Shown one piece after another: positions 48,177 through 56,849 of a DNA stretch of 64,000 bases; positions within the stretch are counted from its first letter, which is position 1, and each line of letters starts with the position of its first letter. The stretch spans positions 1,204,501 to 1,268,500 of the forward strand of contig CP101033.1 of the NCBI GenBank assembly GCA_041319085.1, written 5' to 3'. Source of the DNA: Aeromonas veronii. GTDB lineage: Bacteria; Pseudomonadota; Gammaproteobacteria; Enterobacterales; Aeromonadaceae. The translations under genes and the position numbers were made by a program. The notes under the pieces are model-generated. The model did not search any database. It was given only the letters and a program-made list of their open reading frames with translations, and was not told the DNA's origin.

Positions 48177-48203
48177 GAAAACCCGGCGCTAGGCCGGGTT
48201 TTC
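48177..48203 (-). terminator. Terminator of the tRNA-Tyr operon
   Basis: AAAACCCGGC / GCCGGGTTTT stem with a short loop, 8 bases after the last tRNA-Tyr on the minus strand. Confidence 0.9.
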
Positions 48204-48210
48204 TGAATGA

Positions 48211-48295
48211 TGGTGGAGGGAGAAGGATTCGAACCTTCGAAGGCAGAGCCGTCAGATTTACAGTCTGATCCCTTTGGCCGCTCGGGAACCCCTCC
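48211..48295 (-). tRNA. tRNA-Tyr (anticodon GTA), copy 3 in transcription order
   Basis: 85 nt with encoded CCA, long variable arm, anticodon GTA in ACTGTAAATCTG, acceptor GGAGGGG / TCCCTCC. Identical to the other two copies. Confidence 0.97.
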
Positions 48296-48339
48296 ACAGG
48301 GGCAAAGCAAATTGTATTCAGCCATTGCAATCAGGGAAA

Positions 48340-48424
48340 TGGTGGAGGGAGAAGGATTCGAACCTTCGAAGGCAGAGCCGTCAGATTTACAGTCTGATCC
48401 CTTTGGCCGCTCGGGAACCCCTCC
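48340..48424 (-). tRNA. tRNA-Tyr (anticodon GTA), copy 2
   Basis: 85 nt, identical to the flanking copies; 44 bp from the copy at 48211 and 39 bp from the copy at 48464. Confidence 0.97.
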
Positions 48425-48463
48425 ACGGGGTATTTCCTGATTGTCACTACTTTTGCACTTGAA

Positions 48464-48548
48464 TGGTGGAGGGAGAAGGATTCGAACCTTCGAAGGCAGA
48501 GCCGTCAGATTTACAGTCTGATCCCTTTGGCCGCTCGGGAACCCCTCC
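48464..48548 (-). tRNA. tRNA-Tyr (anticodon GTA), copy 1 (promoter-proximal)
   Basis: 85 nt, identical to the other copies. The promoter should lie in 48549-48750, where no gene is seen. Confidence 0.97.
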
Positions 48549-48750
48549 CCAAGTGCGAGGCGCATACTATCAGATCCAGAGGCTTTGTGAACCCCTTGAT
48601 GAGGCATCTGGCAGTAAAAAATGACTGTTCGCCGATTTTTTGATACATCCAGCTCAAAATTCAAGCTTATCAGCAAGTTGTGCGCTGCTTTTCTGCACAA
48701 ATTTGCATCCATGCCAGCTGGCGATTGCGCTGAAGATGAGGCAAAGAGCA

Positions 48751-48776
48751 GAAGACCGCCTGTGTCGGCGGTCTTC
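48751..48776 (-). terminator. astB terminator
   Basis: GAAGACCGCC / GGCGGTCTTC, perfect 10-bp stem with a 6-base loop, 14 bases past the astB stop. Confidence 0.82.
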
Positions 48777-48789
48777 CCGGGCATCACAT

Positions 48790-50127
48790 TTAGCGCTGGA
48801 ACGGGTAGACCGAACCCAGTTTCAGGATCTGGGTCAGCTCGTCCAGCGCGCTGCGGGACTCCTGCACCAGTGCCGGATCCCGCAAGTCATCCAGGGTCAG
48901 GCGGTCGCGGTAGTGGCGATCTACCCAGCCATCGAGGCGAGCAAACTGGCTGTCGTTGATCAGGCAAGCCGGATTGACCGCGGCGAGCTCCTGATCGTTC
49001 ATGGCAACCCGCAGTCGCAGGCAGGCCGGGCCGCCACCATTGCGCATGCTCTGTTTCACATCCATATAGTGGACCGCCTTGATCGGGGTAGCCTGTGTCA
49101 GCAGCTTGCCAAGATAGGCCGACACCGCCGGATTGTCGCGGCACTCGGTGGGGGCGATGATAGCCATCTCACCGCCCGGCAGGGTGAGGATCTGGGTGTT
49201 GAATAGGTAGGATTTCACCGCATCCAGCACGGATACCTCAGCAGTCGGCACTTCGATAAAGTGCAGATCCCCCTCGCCAAACTTGCCGCTGATCTCGGCC
49301 AGCACCGCCTCGGTGTTGAGGAACGCTTGTTGGTGGAAGAACAGCACGTTCTGGTTGCCCACCGCGATCACGTCGTTATGGAACACCCCCTGATCGATCA
49401 CCTCCGGGTTTTGCTGGATAAACACCACGCTCTCCTCGCCAAGGCCATGCAGGCGGGCGATGGCTTGGCTCGCTTCTAGGGTCTGGCGGGCCGGGTAGCG
49501 CTTCGGCGCCGAGCGGGAGTAATCAAAGGCGCTGCGGCCATAGACGAACAGCTCGACCCCCGCCTCGCCATAGGCGCGGCAGAGGCGGGTATGGTTGGCT
49601 GCCCCCTCATCGCCGAAGTGATCATTTTCCGGCAGATGGAGGTGGTGGCTGAAGTGGCGATCATTGTTGAATACGGCGCGCAGGATACGGCCAGTGACGT
49701 CGGGCTCCAGAGAGCGGTGAAACTTGTTGGTCAGGTTGGCGGGGGTGAAGTGAATGCGGCCATCCTGGGTATCGGCACTGGGGGAGACGGTGGCGGCGTT
49801 GGCGGTCCACATGCTGGAGGCCGAGTAGCAGGCGGCCAGTACGGCAGGAGCCTGTTTCGCGGCCTGCTCCAGCACCCGGGCATCGTTGCCGGTGAAGCCG
49901 AGGCGGCGCAGAGTGGCGAGATCGGGACGCTCTTGTGGCGCCAGTACCCCCTGGGTCATGCCAAGCTCGGTCAGCGCCTTCATCTTGCGCAGCCCCTGTT
50001 TGGCAGCCTCTTTCGGATTGGAGGCCTCCTGGGCATTGCTCTGGGAGGCAACATTGCCGTAGGAGAGACCGGCATAGTTGTGAGTCGGGCCGACCAGACC
50101 GTCGAAATTGACCTCGAAGTGCTTCAT
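48790..50127 (-). CDS. astB: N-succinylarginine dihydrolase
   Basis: The 445-residue enzyme turns succinylarginine into succinylornithine, CO2 and ammonia in arginine catabolism by the AST pathway. It begins [20 protein letters not shown] and has [14 protein letters not shown], the [11 protein letters not shown] loop, and a catalytic cysteine late in the chain ([12 protein letters not shown]). Start at 50127 is preferred because AAGGATG is well spaced; an ATG three codons upstream overlaps that site. The other ast genes are not adjacent in this window. Confidence 0.95.
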   Translation of the reverse strand: MKHFEVNFDGLVGPTHNYAGLSYGNVASQSNAQEASNPKEAAKQGLRKMKALTELGMTQGVLAPQERPDLATLRRLGFTGNDARVLEQAAKQAPAVLAACYSASSMWTANAATVSPSADTQDGRIHFTPANLTNKFHRSLEPDVTGRILRAVFNNDRHFSHHLHLPENDHFGDEGAANHTRLCRAYGEAGVELFVYGRSAFDYSRSAPKRYPARQTLEASQAIARLHGLGEESVVFIQQNPEVIDQGVFHNDVIAVGNQNVLFFHQQAFLNTEAVLAEISGKFGEGDLHFIEVPTAEVSVLDAVKSYLFNTQILTLPGGEMAIIAPTECRDNPAVSAYLGKLLTQATPIKAVHYMDVKQSMRNGGGPACLRLRVAMNDQELAAVNPACLINDSQFARLDGWVDRHYRDRLTLDDLRDPALVQESRSALDELTQILKLGSVYPFQR

Positions 50128-50482
50128 TGAGTACATCCTTTCGATTTTTATGATGGGGAGCGGTTCCTTCCGCGCACAATGCGTCGGGGTTGGGCCATTA
50201 TAAAGAGATTTTATTTTTTTGTAACAAGCCGGTAACTAACAGACGTTTTTATGTCGTTTTAGATATAAAAAGAGGGGCGGTATGGCAGAAAATTGAAAAA
50301 GCGGTTGCGTCCGGCCTGTTGCCTTCGCATTAATAAATAAAGAAGCAATAAAAGAAGCCGTGTGGTTCGGGCTGGTCAGGCAAATTGGTTCACAACATTG
50401 CTTTTTCGCGCCAAATCTCTTATACAGCCCCACAAAACCGCACACCAACCCCGTCGGGTGCAATGAGGATAATAGTTACAGC
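50128..50482. promoter_or_regulatory. Divergent promoter region of astB and topA
   Basis: 355 bp without a gene. It contains AT-rich segments near 50203-50280 and 50330-50360 that suit promoters. GAGGAT upstream of topA is the likely ribosome binding site, with a long spacing of about 12 bases. No clear operator is recognised. Confidence 0.45.
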
Positions 50483-53104
50483 ATGGGCAAATCACTGGTC
50501 ATAGTGGAGTCTCCGGCCAAGGCCAAGACGATCAACAAATATCTGGGCAAGGACTACGTGGTGAAATCCAGCGTGGGTCATGTTCGCGATCTGCCCACCA
50601 GCGGCAGCGCCAGCACCGAGCCCAAGAAACCTGTCATTCGCGGCATCAAGTTGAGTGAAACCGAGAAGGCTGCCAAGGATCGCAAGGCCTTGTTTGCCCG
50701 AATGGGTATCAATCCGACAGCTGGCTGGCAGGCCAACTACCAGATTTTGCCCGGCAAGGAAAAAGTGGTCAGCGAGTTGCAAAGTCTGGCCGAGAAAGCC
50801 GACACCATCTATCTCGCAACCGACTTGGATAGAGAAGGGGAAGCGATCGCCTGGCACCTGCGCGAGATCATCGGGGGCGACGACAGCCGCTACAAGCGCG
50901 TGGTGTTCAACGAGATCACCAAGAGCGCCATCAAGGAGGCGTTCGCCCAGCCATCCGAGCTCAATATTGACCGCGTCAATGCCCAGCAGGCCCGTCGTTT
51001 CCTCGACCGTGTGGTGGGTTACATGGTCTCCCCGCTGCTGTGGAAGAAGCTGGCCCGTGGTCTCTCCGCCGGTCGGGTACAGTCCGTTGCGGTGCGCCTC
51101 ATCGTTGATAAAGAGCGCGAAATCAAGGCGTTCGTACCGGTCGAGTTCTGGGATCTCAACGCTGATCTGCTGACCGCCGAGAAGAGCGATCTGCGGATGG
51201 AAGTGGTCAGCCGCAACGGTGCCGACTTCAAGCCGGTCACCCAGGCAGAGACCTTTGCCGCCGTGGCTGCCCTGGAGGGGGTCGACTACAAGGTGGTGAA
51301 CCGGGAAGATAAGCCAACCGGTTCCAAGCCATCCGCGCCGTTTATCACCTCTACCCTGCAGCAGGCGGCCTCTACCCGTCTAAGCTTCGGGGTCAAGAAG
51401 ACCATGATGATGGCCCAGCGTCTCTATGAAGCGGGTTACATCACCTATATGCGTACCGACTCCACCAACCTCAGCAAAGAGGCGGTCGAGGCGGTGCGCG
51501 AATATATCGGCGAGCAGTATGGCGCAGCCTATCTGCCGGCCGAGCCGAATTTGTATGGCGCCAAGGCCAATGCCCAAGAAGCGCACGAGGCGATCCGTCC
51601 CTCCAGCGTGCTGGTCACGTCAGAGATGCTGGAAGGGATGGAGCCGGATGCCATGCGTCTGTACGATCTCATCTGGCGTCAGTTTGTCGCCTGCCAAATG
51701 ACCCCGGCCCAGTACGACTCTTCCACTCTGACCGTCAAGGCAGGTGAGTTCGAGCTCAAGGCCCGTGGCCGTACCCTGCGCTTTGCCGGTTGGACCAAGG
51801 CGCTGCCGCCGATGGGTCGCAAGGGTGAAGATAGTCAGCTGCCTGCGGTGACTGTGGGCGAGGTGTTGAAACTGGTCAAGCTGGATCCGCGCCAGCACTT
51901 CACCAAGCCGCCTGCCCGCTTTACCGAAGCGGCGCTGGTACGCGAGCTGGAAAAACGCGGCATCGGCCGTCCGTCTACCTATGCCTCCATCATCTCCACC
52001 ATCGTCGATCGCGGTTATGTGCGGGTCGAGAGCCGTCGTTTCTTCGCCGAGAAGATGGGCGAGATCGTCACCGATCGGCTGGTGGAGAACTTCGTCGAGC
52101 TGATGAACTACGAGTTCACCGCCAAGATGGAAGACAAGCTCGATGGCATCGCCGAAGGGAGCCTGGAGTGGAAGAAGGTGCTGGACGCCTTCTACGCCGA
52201 GTTTACCCAAGAGCTGGAGCAGGCTGACAAGGCGCCCGAAGAGGGCGGCATGCGTGCCAACCAGATGGTGATGACCGACATCGACTGCCCGGATTGCGGC
52301 CGCAAGATGGGGATTCGTACCGCCACCACCGGCGTGTTCCTCGGCTGCTCCGGCTATGCCCTGCCGCCGAAAGAGCGCTGCAAGAAGACCATCAACCTGG
52401 TCTCTGCCGATGAGTTTGTCTCCGCCACTGACGGCGAAGAGGCGGAAACCGAAGCGCTGCGCGCCAAGCACCGTTGTGGCGTCTGTGGCACCGCAATGGA
52501 TGCCTATATCATCGATGACAGCCGCAAGTTGCACGTCTGTGGCCGCAACCCGGACTGCGATGGCTACGAAATCGAGAAGGGCCAGTTCAAGCTCAAGGGC
52601 TATGAAGGGCCGAGCATCGAGTGCGACCGTTGCGGTAGCGAGATGCAGCTCAAGAACGGCCGTTTCGGCAAGTACATGGGCTGCACCAACGAGACCTGCA
52701 AGAACACCCGCAAGATCCTGAAAAACGGCGACATCGCCCCGCCGAAAGAGGATCCGGTACCGCTGCCGGAGCTCAAGTGCACCCAGTCCGATGCTCACTT
52801 TGTGCTGCGTGACGGTGCTGCTGGTCTGTTCCTGGCGGCCAGCAACTTCCCCAAATCCCGCGAGACCCGCGCACCGCTGGTGGAAGAGCTCAAGCGCTTC
52901 AAGGATCGCATCTCGGCCAAGCACAAGTATCTGGCCGGTGCCCCGCTCACCGATCCGGACGGCAACCCCGCCATCGTGCGCTTCAGTCGCAAGACCAAGG
53001 AGCAGTACGTGATGACCGAGGTTAACGGCAAGGCGACCGGCTGGACCGCGCACTACGACAACGGTACTTGGCAAGAGAGTTTGCCGAAGGCTAAAAAAGC
53101 CTGA
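50483..53104 (+). CDS. topA: DNA topoisomerase I
   Basis: The 873-residue type IA enzyme relaxes negative supercoils. It starts [20 protein letters not shown], has the TOPRIM acidic motif [13 protein letters not shown], and the active-site tyrosine in [15 protein letters not shown]-terminal zinc ribbons follow: [17 protein letters not shown] and CDRCGSEMQ. The length is close to E. coli TopA (865). A hairpin terminator follows at once. Confidence 0.97.
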   Translation: MGKSLVIVESPAKAKTINKYLGKDYVVKSSVGHVRDLPTSGSASTEPKKPVIRGIKLSETEKAAKDRKALFARMGINPTAGWQANYQILPGKEKVVSELQSLAEKADTIYLATDLDREGEAIAWHLREIIGGDDSRYKRVVFNEITKSAIKEAFAQPSELNIDRVNAQQARRFLDRVVGYMVSPLLWKKLARGLSAGRVQSVAVRLIVDKEREIKAFVPVEFWDLNADLLTAEKSDLRMEVVSRNGADFKPVTQAETFAAVAALEGVDYKVVNREDKPTGSKPSAPFITSTLQQAASTRLSFGVKKTMMMAQRLYEAGYITYMRTDSTNLSKEAVEAVREYIGEQYGAAYLPAEPNLYGAKANAQEAHEAIRPSSVLVTSEMLEGMEPDAMRLYDLIWRQFVACQMTPAQYDSSTLTVKAGEFELKARGRTLRFAGWTKALPPMGRKGEDSQLPAVTVGEVLKLVKLDPRQHFTKPPARFTEAALVRELEKRGIGRPSTYASIISTIVDRGYVRVESRRFFAEKMGEIVTDRLVENFVELMNYEFTAKMEDKLDGIAEGSLEWKKVLDAFYAEFTQELEQADKAPEEGGMRANQMVMTDIDCPDCGRKMGIRTATTGVFLGCSGYALPPKERCKKTINLVSADEFVSATDGEEAETEALRAKHRCGVCGTAMDAYIIDDSRKLHVCGRNPDCDGYEIEKGQFKLKGYEGPSIECDRCGSEMQLKNGRFGKYMGCTNETCKNTRKILKNGDIAPPKEDPVPLPELKCTQSDAHFVLRDGAAGLFLAASNFPKSRETRAPLVEELKRFKDRISAKHKYLAGAPLTDPDGNPAIVRFSRKTKEQYVMTEVNGKATGWTAHYDNGTWQESLPKAKKA

Positions 53105-53108
53105 TGAC

Positions 53109-53135
53109 AAAGAGGCCCCGACAAGGGGCCTCTTT
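53109..53135 (+). terminator. topA terminator
   Basis: AAAGAGGCCCC / GGGGCCTCTTT, 11-bp stem with a 5-base loop. Confidence 0.88.
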
Positions 53136-53213
53136 GCTTATGGATGGCGTTATACTGAGATAGCTGCAAGGAGTGCAGCTGTCGTCAATCGCGAAGTAGA
53201 CAAGGAGGTTGAG

Positions 53214-53378
53214 ATGGAGATTAACGAGATCCGGCCGGGCATGAGCTGCATGACCCGGGAAGGGGCGGCCTATGTGCTGGAGGTGGACCGGCAGAGTCTG
53301 CTGGTGCTGCTGCAGCGCGAGGACGAGACCATTCCGGTACAGGTACGCTGCGACGAGATCCTGGCGCCGCTGGAGTGA
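53214..53378 (+). CDS. Small unknown protein (54 aa) with strong ribosome binding site
   Basis: The start is preceded by AAGGAGGTTGAG, an almost ideal Shine-Dalgarno. The product begins MEINEIRPGMSCMTREG, continues with strand-like YVLEVDRQSLLVLLQ, and ends DEILAPLE. It is acidic, with no membrane segment; the layout suggests a small beta-barrel. Family not recognised. It lies downstream of the topA terminator, so it needs its own promoter. Confidence 0.6.
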   Translation: MEINEIRPGMSCMTREGAAYVLEVDRQSLLVLLQREDETIPVQVRCDEILAPLE

Positions 53379-53394
53379 TCCGGCACTGACCCCC

Positions 53395-53739
53395 TCAAAA
53401 GGGCAGTAGAAACAGCAGCTCGGCCAAGTCGGGCTGCCATTGCCACTCCTTCATTCTGATCCGCCCCCCGATCACCACGACCCCCTCCTGCTGCAGGCGT
53501 CCCGTCTGTTCGGCAAAACCTTGCGATCCTTTTGGTAGCGAGATGGTGCCCGCCGCGCCCAGCACCCGATGCCAGGGCAGTATCTTGTCGGTTTCCCGCA
53601 GCACCTTGCCTACCAGTCTTGCCCGTCCGGGCAGACCCGCCAGATCGGCCACCTGACCATAACTGACCACCCGGCCTGCCGGGATCAGGGCGATGATTGC
53701 TTCGATTCTGGCCACTTTTTCATGGGAGGGGTGAAACAT
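53395..53739 (-). CDS. Alkyltransferase-like protein (Atl/YbaZ type)
   Basis: The 114-residue protein has the MGMT DNA-binding fold: GRVVSYGQVADLAGLPGRAR, VGKVLRETD, and PWHRVLGAAGTISL. The alkyl-acceptor cysteine of PCHRV is replaced by tryptophan, the mark of ATL proteins. They bind O6-alkylguanine without repairing it and flag it for nucleotide excision repair. The start is at 53739 (MFHPSHEKVARIEAI). Confidence 0.92.
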   Translation of the reverse strand: MFHPSHEKVARIEAIIALIPAGRVVSYGQVADLAGLPGRARLVGKVLRETDKILPWHRVLGAAGTISLPKGSQGFAEQTGRLQQEGVVVIGGRIRMKEWQWQPDLAELLFLLPF

Positions 53740-53847
53740 GGATGCCTGTTGTTGGGGTGGTACGGATGGGCCATTGTGGCCTCTTGGCGTGCTCGGGAGC
53801 AAGGGGGCTGGGAGCGGTCAGAATAAGGTTGGGCATAGGCTGAAATG

Positions 53848-53874
53848 AAAAAAGGCGGCCGTTTGGCCGCCAAA
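53848..53874 (-). terminator. Terminator of the chitin-oligosaccharide operon
   Basis: GGCGGCC / GGCCGCC with a 4-base loop; on the minus strand it is followed by TTTTTT. It lies 13 bases past the GH20 gene, the last gene of the operon. Confidence 0.88.
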
Positions 53875-53886
53875 ATAGAGACAACA

Positions 53887-55752
53887 TTACCTCTGTGGCA
53901 TCCGGTAGCGCACCTGCAACTGATCGAGGATCTGCAGCTGACCCGGCAGGCGGGCGGCGAAGTGCTCCCAGCCCTTGTGGGCGGGATCGCTCCAGGCCAC
54001 CTCGGCCGTGGCCAGCATACGCGGGAACAACATGTAGTCGAGACGATCACGGCTGGTGATCAATTCTGACCACAAGGGGCTCAGCACCCCGAGGATGTTA
54101 TCGTTGGCATGGAAATCGGCAGGTGCAGGATCGCAAGCATAAACCTGCTCCAGATTGAGGGTACCCGCCCAGTAGAGGCCGGGTTCATGAATATCGGCGC
54201 TCCAGGCGAGATCGAGATAGAGGAACTGGGCGGGCGCCATCACCACCGGATAACCGGCCGCGGCAGCATCCAGCCCCGCCTGAAAGCTGGTCCAGGCACA
54301 GATGGCCGCTTTGCGGCTCACCTTGTCGCCATGCAGGATCTCCTCCCAGCCGATCATCTGTTTGCCTCTGGCGGCCAGATAGCGCTGGCAGTGGCGCAGC
54401 AGATGGCCCTGCAGCTCTCGGCAGTCGGTGTAGCCCTGTTCGGTCATCAGCTGCTGGCAGGCGGGGCTGTCGGTCCAGACCCCGGTCGGCACCTCGTCAC
54501 CCCCCATGTGGATCTGCGGGCCGGGAAAGAGCTCGCATACCTCGTCCAGCACCGCCTCCAGAAAGCGGTAGGTGCCGGGCAGGGCGGGGTTTAGCACGTT
54601 GTCATCGAAATGCTGAACCGAGCGGTAGCGGGAGTGATCCGCCGTTTCGATCAACAACTCGGGCAGCGCCTTGATGGCGGCGTGGCAGTGGCCCGGAATG
54701 TCGATCTCGGGAATGACGGTGATGCCGAGCTCACCGGCATAGCTCACCAGCTCCTTCACCTCGCTCTGGGTGTAGTAGCCGCCATAGGGTTCGGCGCCGC
54801 CGCTGAGCTGGGGGTCGATCGCCAGATTATGGCCGCGCCAGGCACCCACGTCGGTCAATGCCGGGAAGGCCTTGATCTCGAGTCGCCACCCCTCGTCATC
54901 GGTCAGATGCCAGTGGAAGCGGTTGAACTTGTAGAGGCTCATCAGCTTGAGCAAGCGCTTGATGGTGGCCGGAGTGTGGAAGTGGCGGGCGCAGTCGAGA
55001 AAAATGCCGCGAAAGCCAAAGCGCGGGGCATCCTCCAGCGTGACGCAGGGCAGGCTCTCTCCATGTTGCAGATACCACTGGGCCAGCGTCACCAGCCCAT
55101 GGCGCCAGCCCGCTTCGTCGGCGGCGGCAATCACCACCTCCTGCGGCGTGATGGTGAGTTGATAGGCTTCGGGGGCCAGTTTGTCCTCGGTCAGCCGGAT
55201 TTCAGCGTCGTGATCCTGCGCCAGCGCCAGCGACGTCAGCTCGTTGAAGTGGGCCAGCAGCTTCGGCACATCGCGGGGGGCGCTGACATGAGCCCGCTCG
55301 GCCAGCCGGAAGTTTCCCTCCAGTTGCACCAGATGGGCCGGTTGCGGCACGATTCCGGGCTGGGGCTCGACCTCGGGCAAGTCGGGGCGGGTTACCGGCG
55401 GGTTTTCCAGTCCGAGATCCTGAGCTGCCAACATCACCGGCAACAGCTGGGCACCCGTAGTCGCCTCCGGCAGGCTGAGGAAAAAGCCCTGCGGCATGTC
55501 GGAGAGCTTCTTGATGGGGGTCTGGCGGCAGCAAAAGCGCAGCTCGCAGCTGTCAGCGTTCGGGACAATCACCTTGTAGCTGCCGCTCTGGCGCTCCAGC
55601 TCGCCCCCTTGCAAGGAGTCGGGGTCGATATGGCGAGCCAGACAGAAGTGCAGCTTCCACTTGGTATCAGGCATGCGGGAGAGGGTGAAGGTGAACCAGA
55701 CATCCTCGCCGTCACGTCGGGCTACCTGGGTGTGGATCAGGGGTGTAGACAT
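53887..55752 (-). CDS. Cytoplasmic GH20 beta-N-acetylhexosaminidase
   Basis: The 621-residue protein has no signal peptide, an N-terminal beta domain, a GH20b-like domain, and the GH20 barrel with FRGIFLDCARHFH, FHWHLTDDEGWRLEI, PEIDIPGHCHAAIKALP, and the catalytic pair Asp419-Glu420 in HMGGDEVP. It splits GlcNAc from chitin oligosaccharides inside the cell, as the Vibrio ExoII type does. It overlaps the kinase gene by 16 bp. Order and content match the VC0613-VC0620 cluster of Vibrio cholerae. Confidence 0.93.
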   Translation of the reverse strand: MSTPLIHTQVARRDGEDVWFTFTLSRMPDTKWKLHFCLARHIDPDSLQGGELERQSGSYKVIVPNADSCELRFCCRQTPIKKLSDMPQGFFLSLPEATTGAQLLPVMLAAQDLGLENPPVTRPDLPEVEPQPGIVPQPAHLVQLEGNFRLAERAHVSAPRDVPKLLAHFNELTSLALAQDHDAEIRLTEDKLAPEAYQLTITPQEVVIAAADEAGWRHGLVTLAQWYLQHGESLPCVTLEDAPRFGFRGIFLDCARHFHTPATIKRLLKLMSLYKFNRFHWHLTDDEGWRLEIKAFPALTDVGAWRGHNLAIDPQLSGGAEPYGGYYTQSEVKELVSYAGELGITVIPEIDIPGHCHAAIKALPELLIETADHSRYRSVQHFDDNVLNPALPGTYRFLEAVLDEVCELFPGPQIHMGGDEVPTGVWTDSPACQQLMTEQGYTDCRELQGHLLRHCQRYLAARGKQMIGWEEILHGDKVSRKAAICAWTSFQAGLDAAAAGYPVVMAPAQFLYLDLAWSADIHEPGLYWAGTLNLEQVYACDPAPADFHANDNILGVLSPLWSELITSRDRLDYMLFPRMLATAEVAWSDPAHKGWEHFAARLPGQLQILDQLQVRYRMPQR

Positions 55753-56609
55753 GGAAAATCCTCTGATTGGGCAAACAGGATGGCGCCATCGAGCGCATCT
55801 GCCTGGGGGGGGATCAGGTTGAGCTGGCCGAGACGGGGGGCAAGGCGGGTGCCAATCCCCCCCAGCAGGGCGATCTGTCTGGCACCGAGCTGGGTCATCC
55901 CCTCCAGCAGGATCCGCAGTTGTTCGCAGGTTTCGTCCAGCAGCTGATTGGCTAGCTCGTCGCCATCGCTGGCGGCATCGAATACCCAGGGGGCAAAGTG
56001 GCCATAGTCCGCCGGAATGGCGTGGGCGGCCCAGCGTACCACCTCGGCCTGATCCCGCCTGAAGCGATCCATCAAGCGGATGGCGAGGGTGCTGGGGGGC
56101 AGAATGCCGTCGTGGCAGAGCAGGGATTGCTGGATGGCGCGCAGTCCCAGCCAGGCACCGCTGCCTATATCTGAAATGGGGAAGCCGCGGCCGGAGCAGG
56201 TGCGGATCTGCCCCTCCTGATAGACCAGCCCCACCGAGCCGGTACCGGCGATCAGAATGGCCCCCTCACGGCCACCAAAGGCGCCGAGGCAGGCACCGAA
56301 GGCATCGGAGGTGAGCCTGACGCTGGCGAAAGGGAAGGGCATCTCGAGCAGGGCGTGATAGCAGTCGGCCAGCTCGGCGGAGGCGAGCGCCAGCCCGACC
56401 CCCATCTGTTGTTCGCACTCGATAGCGATCCCGGCGGCAAGGCGGGCGCTGGCGATGGCGGCCAGCACATTGGCGTGGGCATGGGGGATGCCCAGCTCCA
56501 GATTGGAGCCGGCTGAACGCCCCTCTCCGAGCAGCTTGCCCGCCCGATCCCGAATGCGGGCGCGGGTGTGGGTGCCCCCGCCATCGACGCCTACCCAGAA
56601 CTCAATCAT
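55737..56609 (-). CDS. gspK: Glucosamine/N-acetylglucosamine kinase (BadF/BcrA ATPase fold)
   Basis: The 290-residue sugar kinase starts MIEFWVGVDGGGTHTRARIR, behind GGAGGTCGCC, and has SNLELGI, AGTGSVGLVY, GRGFPISDIGSGAWLG and LLGGIGTRL. The Vibrio homologue is the glucosamine-specific kinase GspK. It would trap GlcN or GlcNAc released by the GH9 and GH20 enzymes. Its upstream sequence contains a duplicate of the GH9 3' end; the duplicate ends in TGA overlapping its ATG. Confidence 0.9.
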   Translation of the reverse strand: MIEFWVGVDGGGTHTRARIRDRAGKLLGEGRSAGSNLELGIPHAHANVLAAIASARLAAGIAIECEQQMGVGLALASAELADCYHALLEMPFPFASVRLTSDAFGACLGAFGGREGAILIAGTGSVGLVYQEGQIRTCSGRGFPISDIGSGAWLGLRAIQQSLLCHDGILPPSTLAIRLMDRFRRDQAEVVRWAAHAIPADYGHFAPWVFDAASDGDELANQLLDETCEQLRILLEGMTQLGARQIALLGGIGTRLAPRLGQLNLIPPQADALDGAILFAQSEDFPCLHP

Positions 56610-56849
56610 GGCGACCTCCATTTCCCTGCGCATTCTGCCAGCTGATAGCCAGGGCAAACCAGGCTGGCTGTATGGAGGATCCACGACTCTCCCCAATGCC
56701 AATGATGCTCGAGCCGATCTCAATCATGGTGCTCTCCCTGCTCATTTCGAGGACTCAGGGCACTCTGCCAGCTGATAGCCAAAGCAAACCAGGCAGCGTG
56801 GGGGATCCACTGCTCGCCCCAGCGCCAGTTCTGATCCAGCCGATCCTTG
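56602..56849 (-). repeat. Imperfect tandem duplication of the GH9-gspK junction
   Basis: Segment 56602-56719 repeats segment 56720-56849 with an offset of 118 bp at one end and 130 at the other. Shared blocks include GCTGATAGCC and TCAATCATGG. On the minus strand the GH9 ending AWFALAISWQ occurs twice, each followed by a TGA overlapping ATGATTGAG. A 41-codon vestigial frame (56602-56727) starts MIEIGSSII and ends like GH9 with GGRHD. Confidence 0.85.

Noticed and set aside
47786..48787. Long minus-strand frame of 333 codons running through the tRNA-Tyr genes
   Set aside because: Its middle consists of repeated translations of the three identical tRNA genes; only the last 96 codons, from 48076, look like protein.
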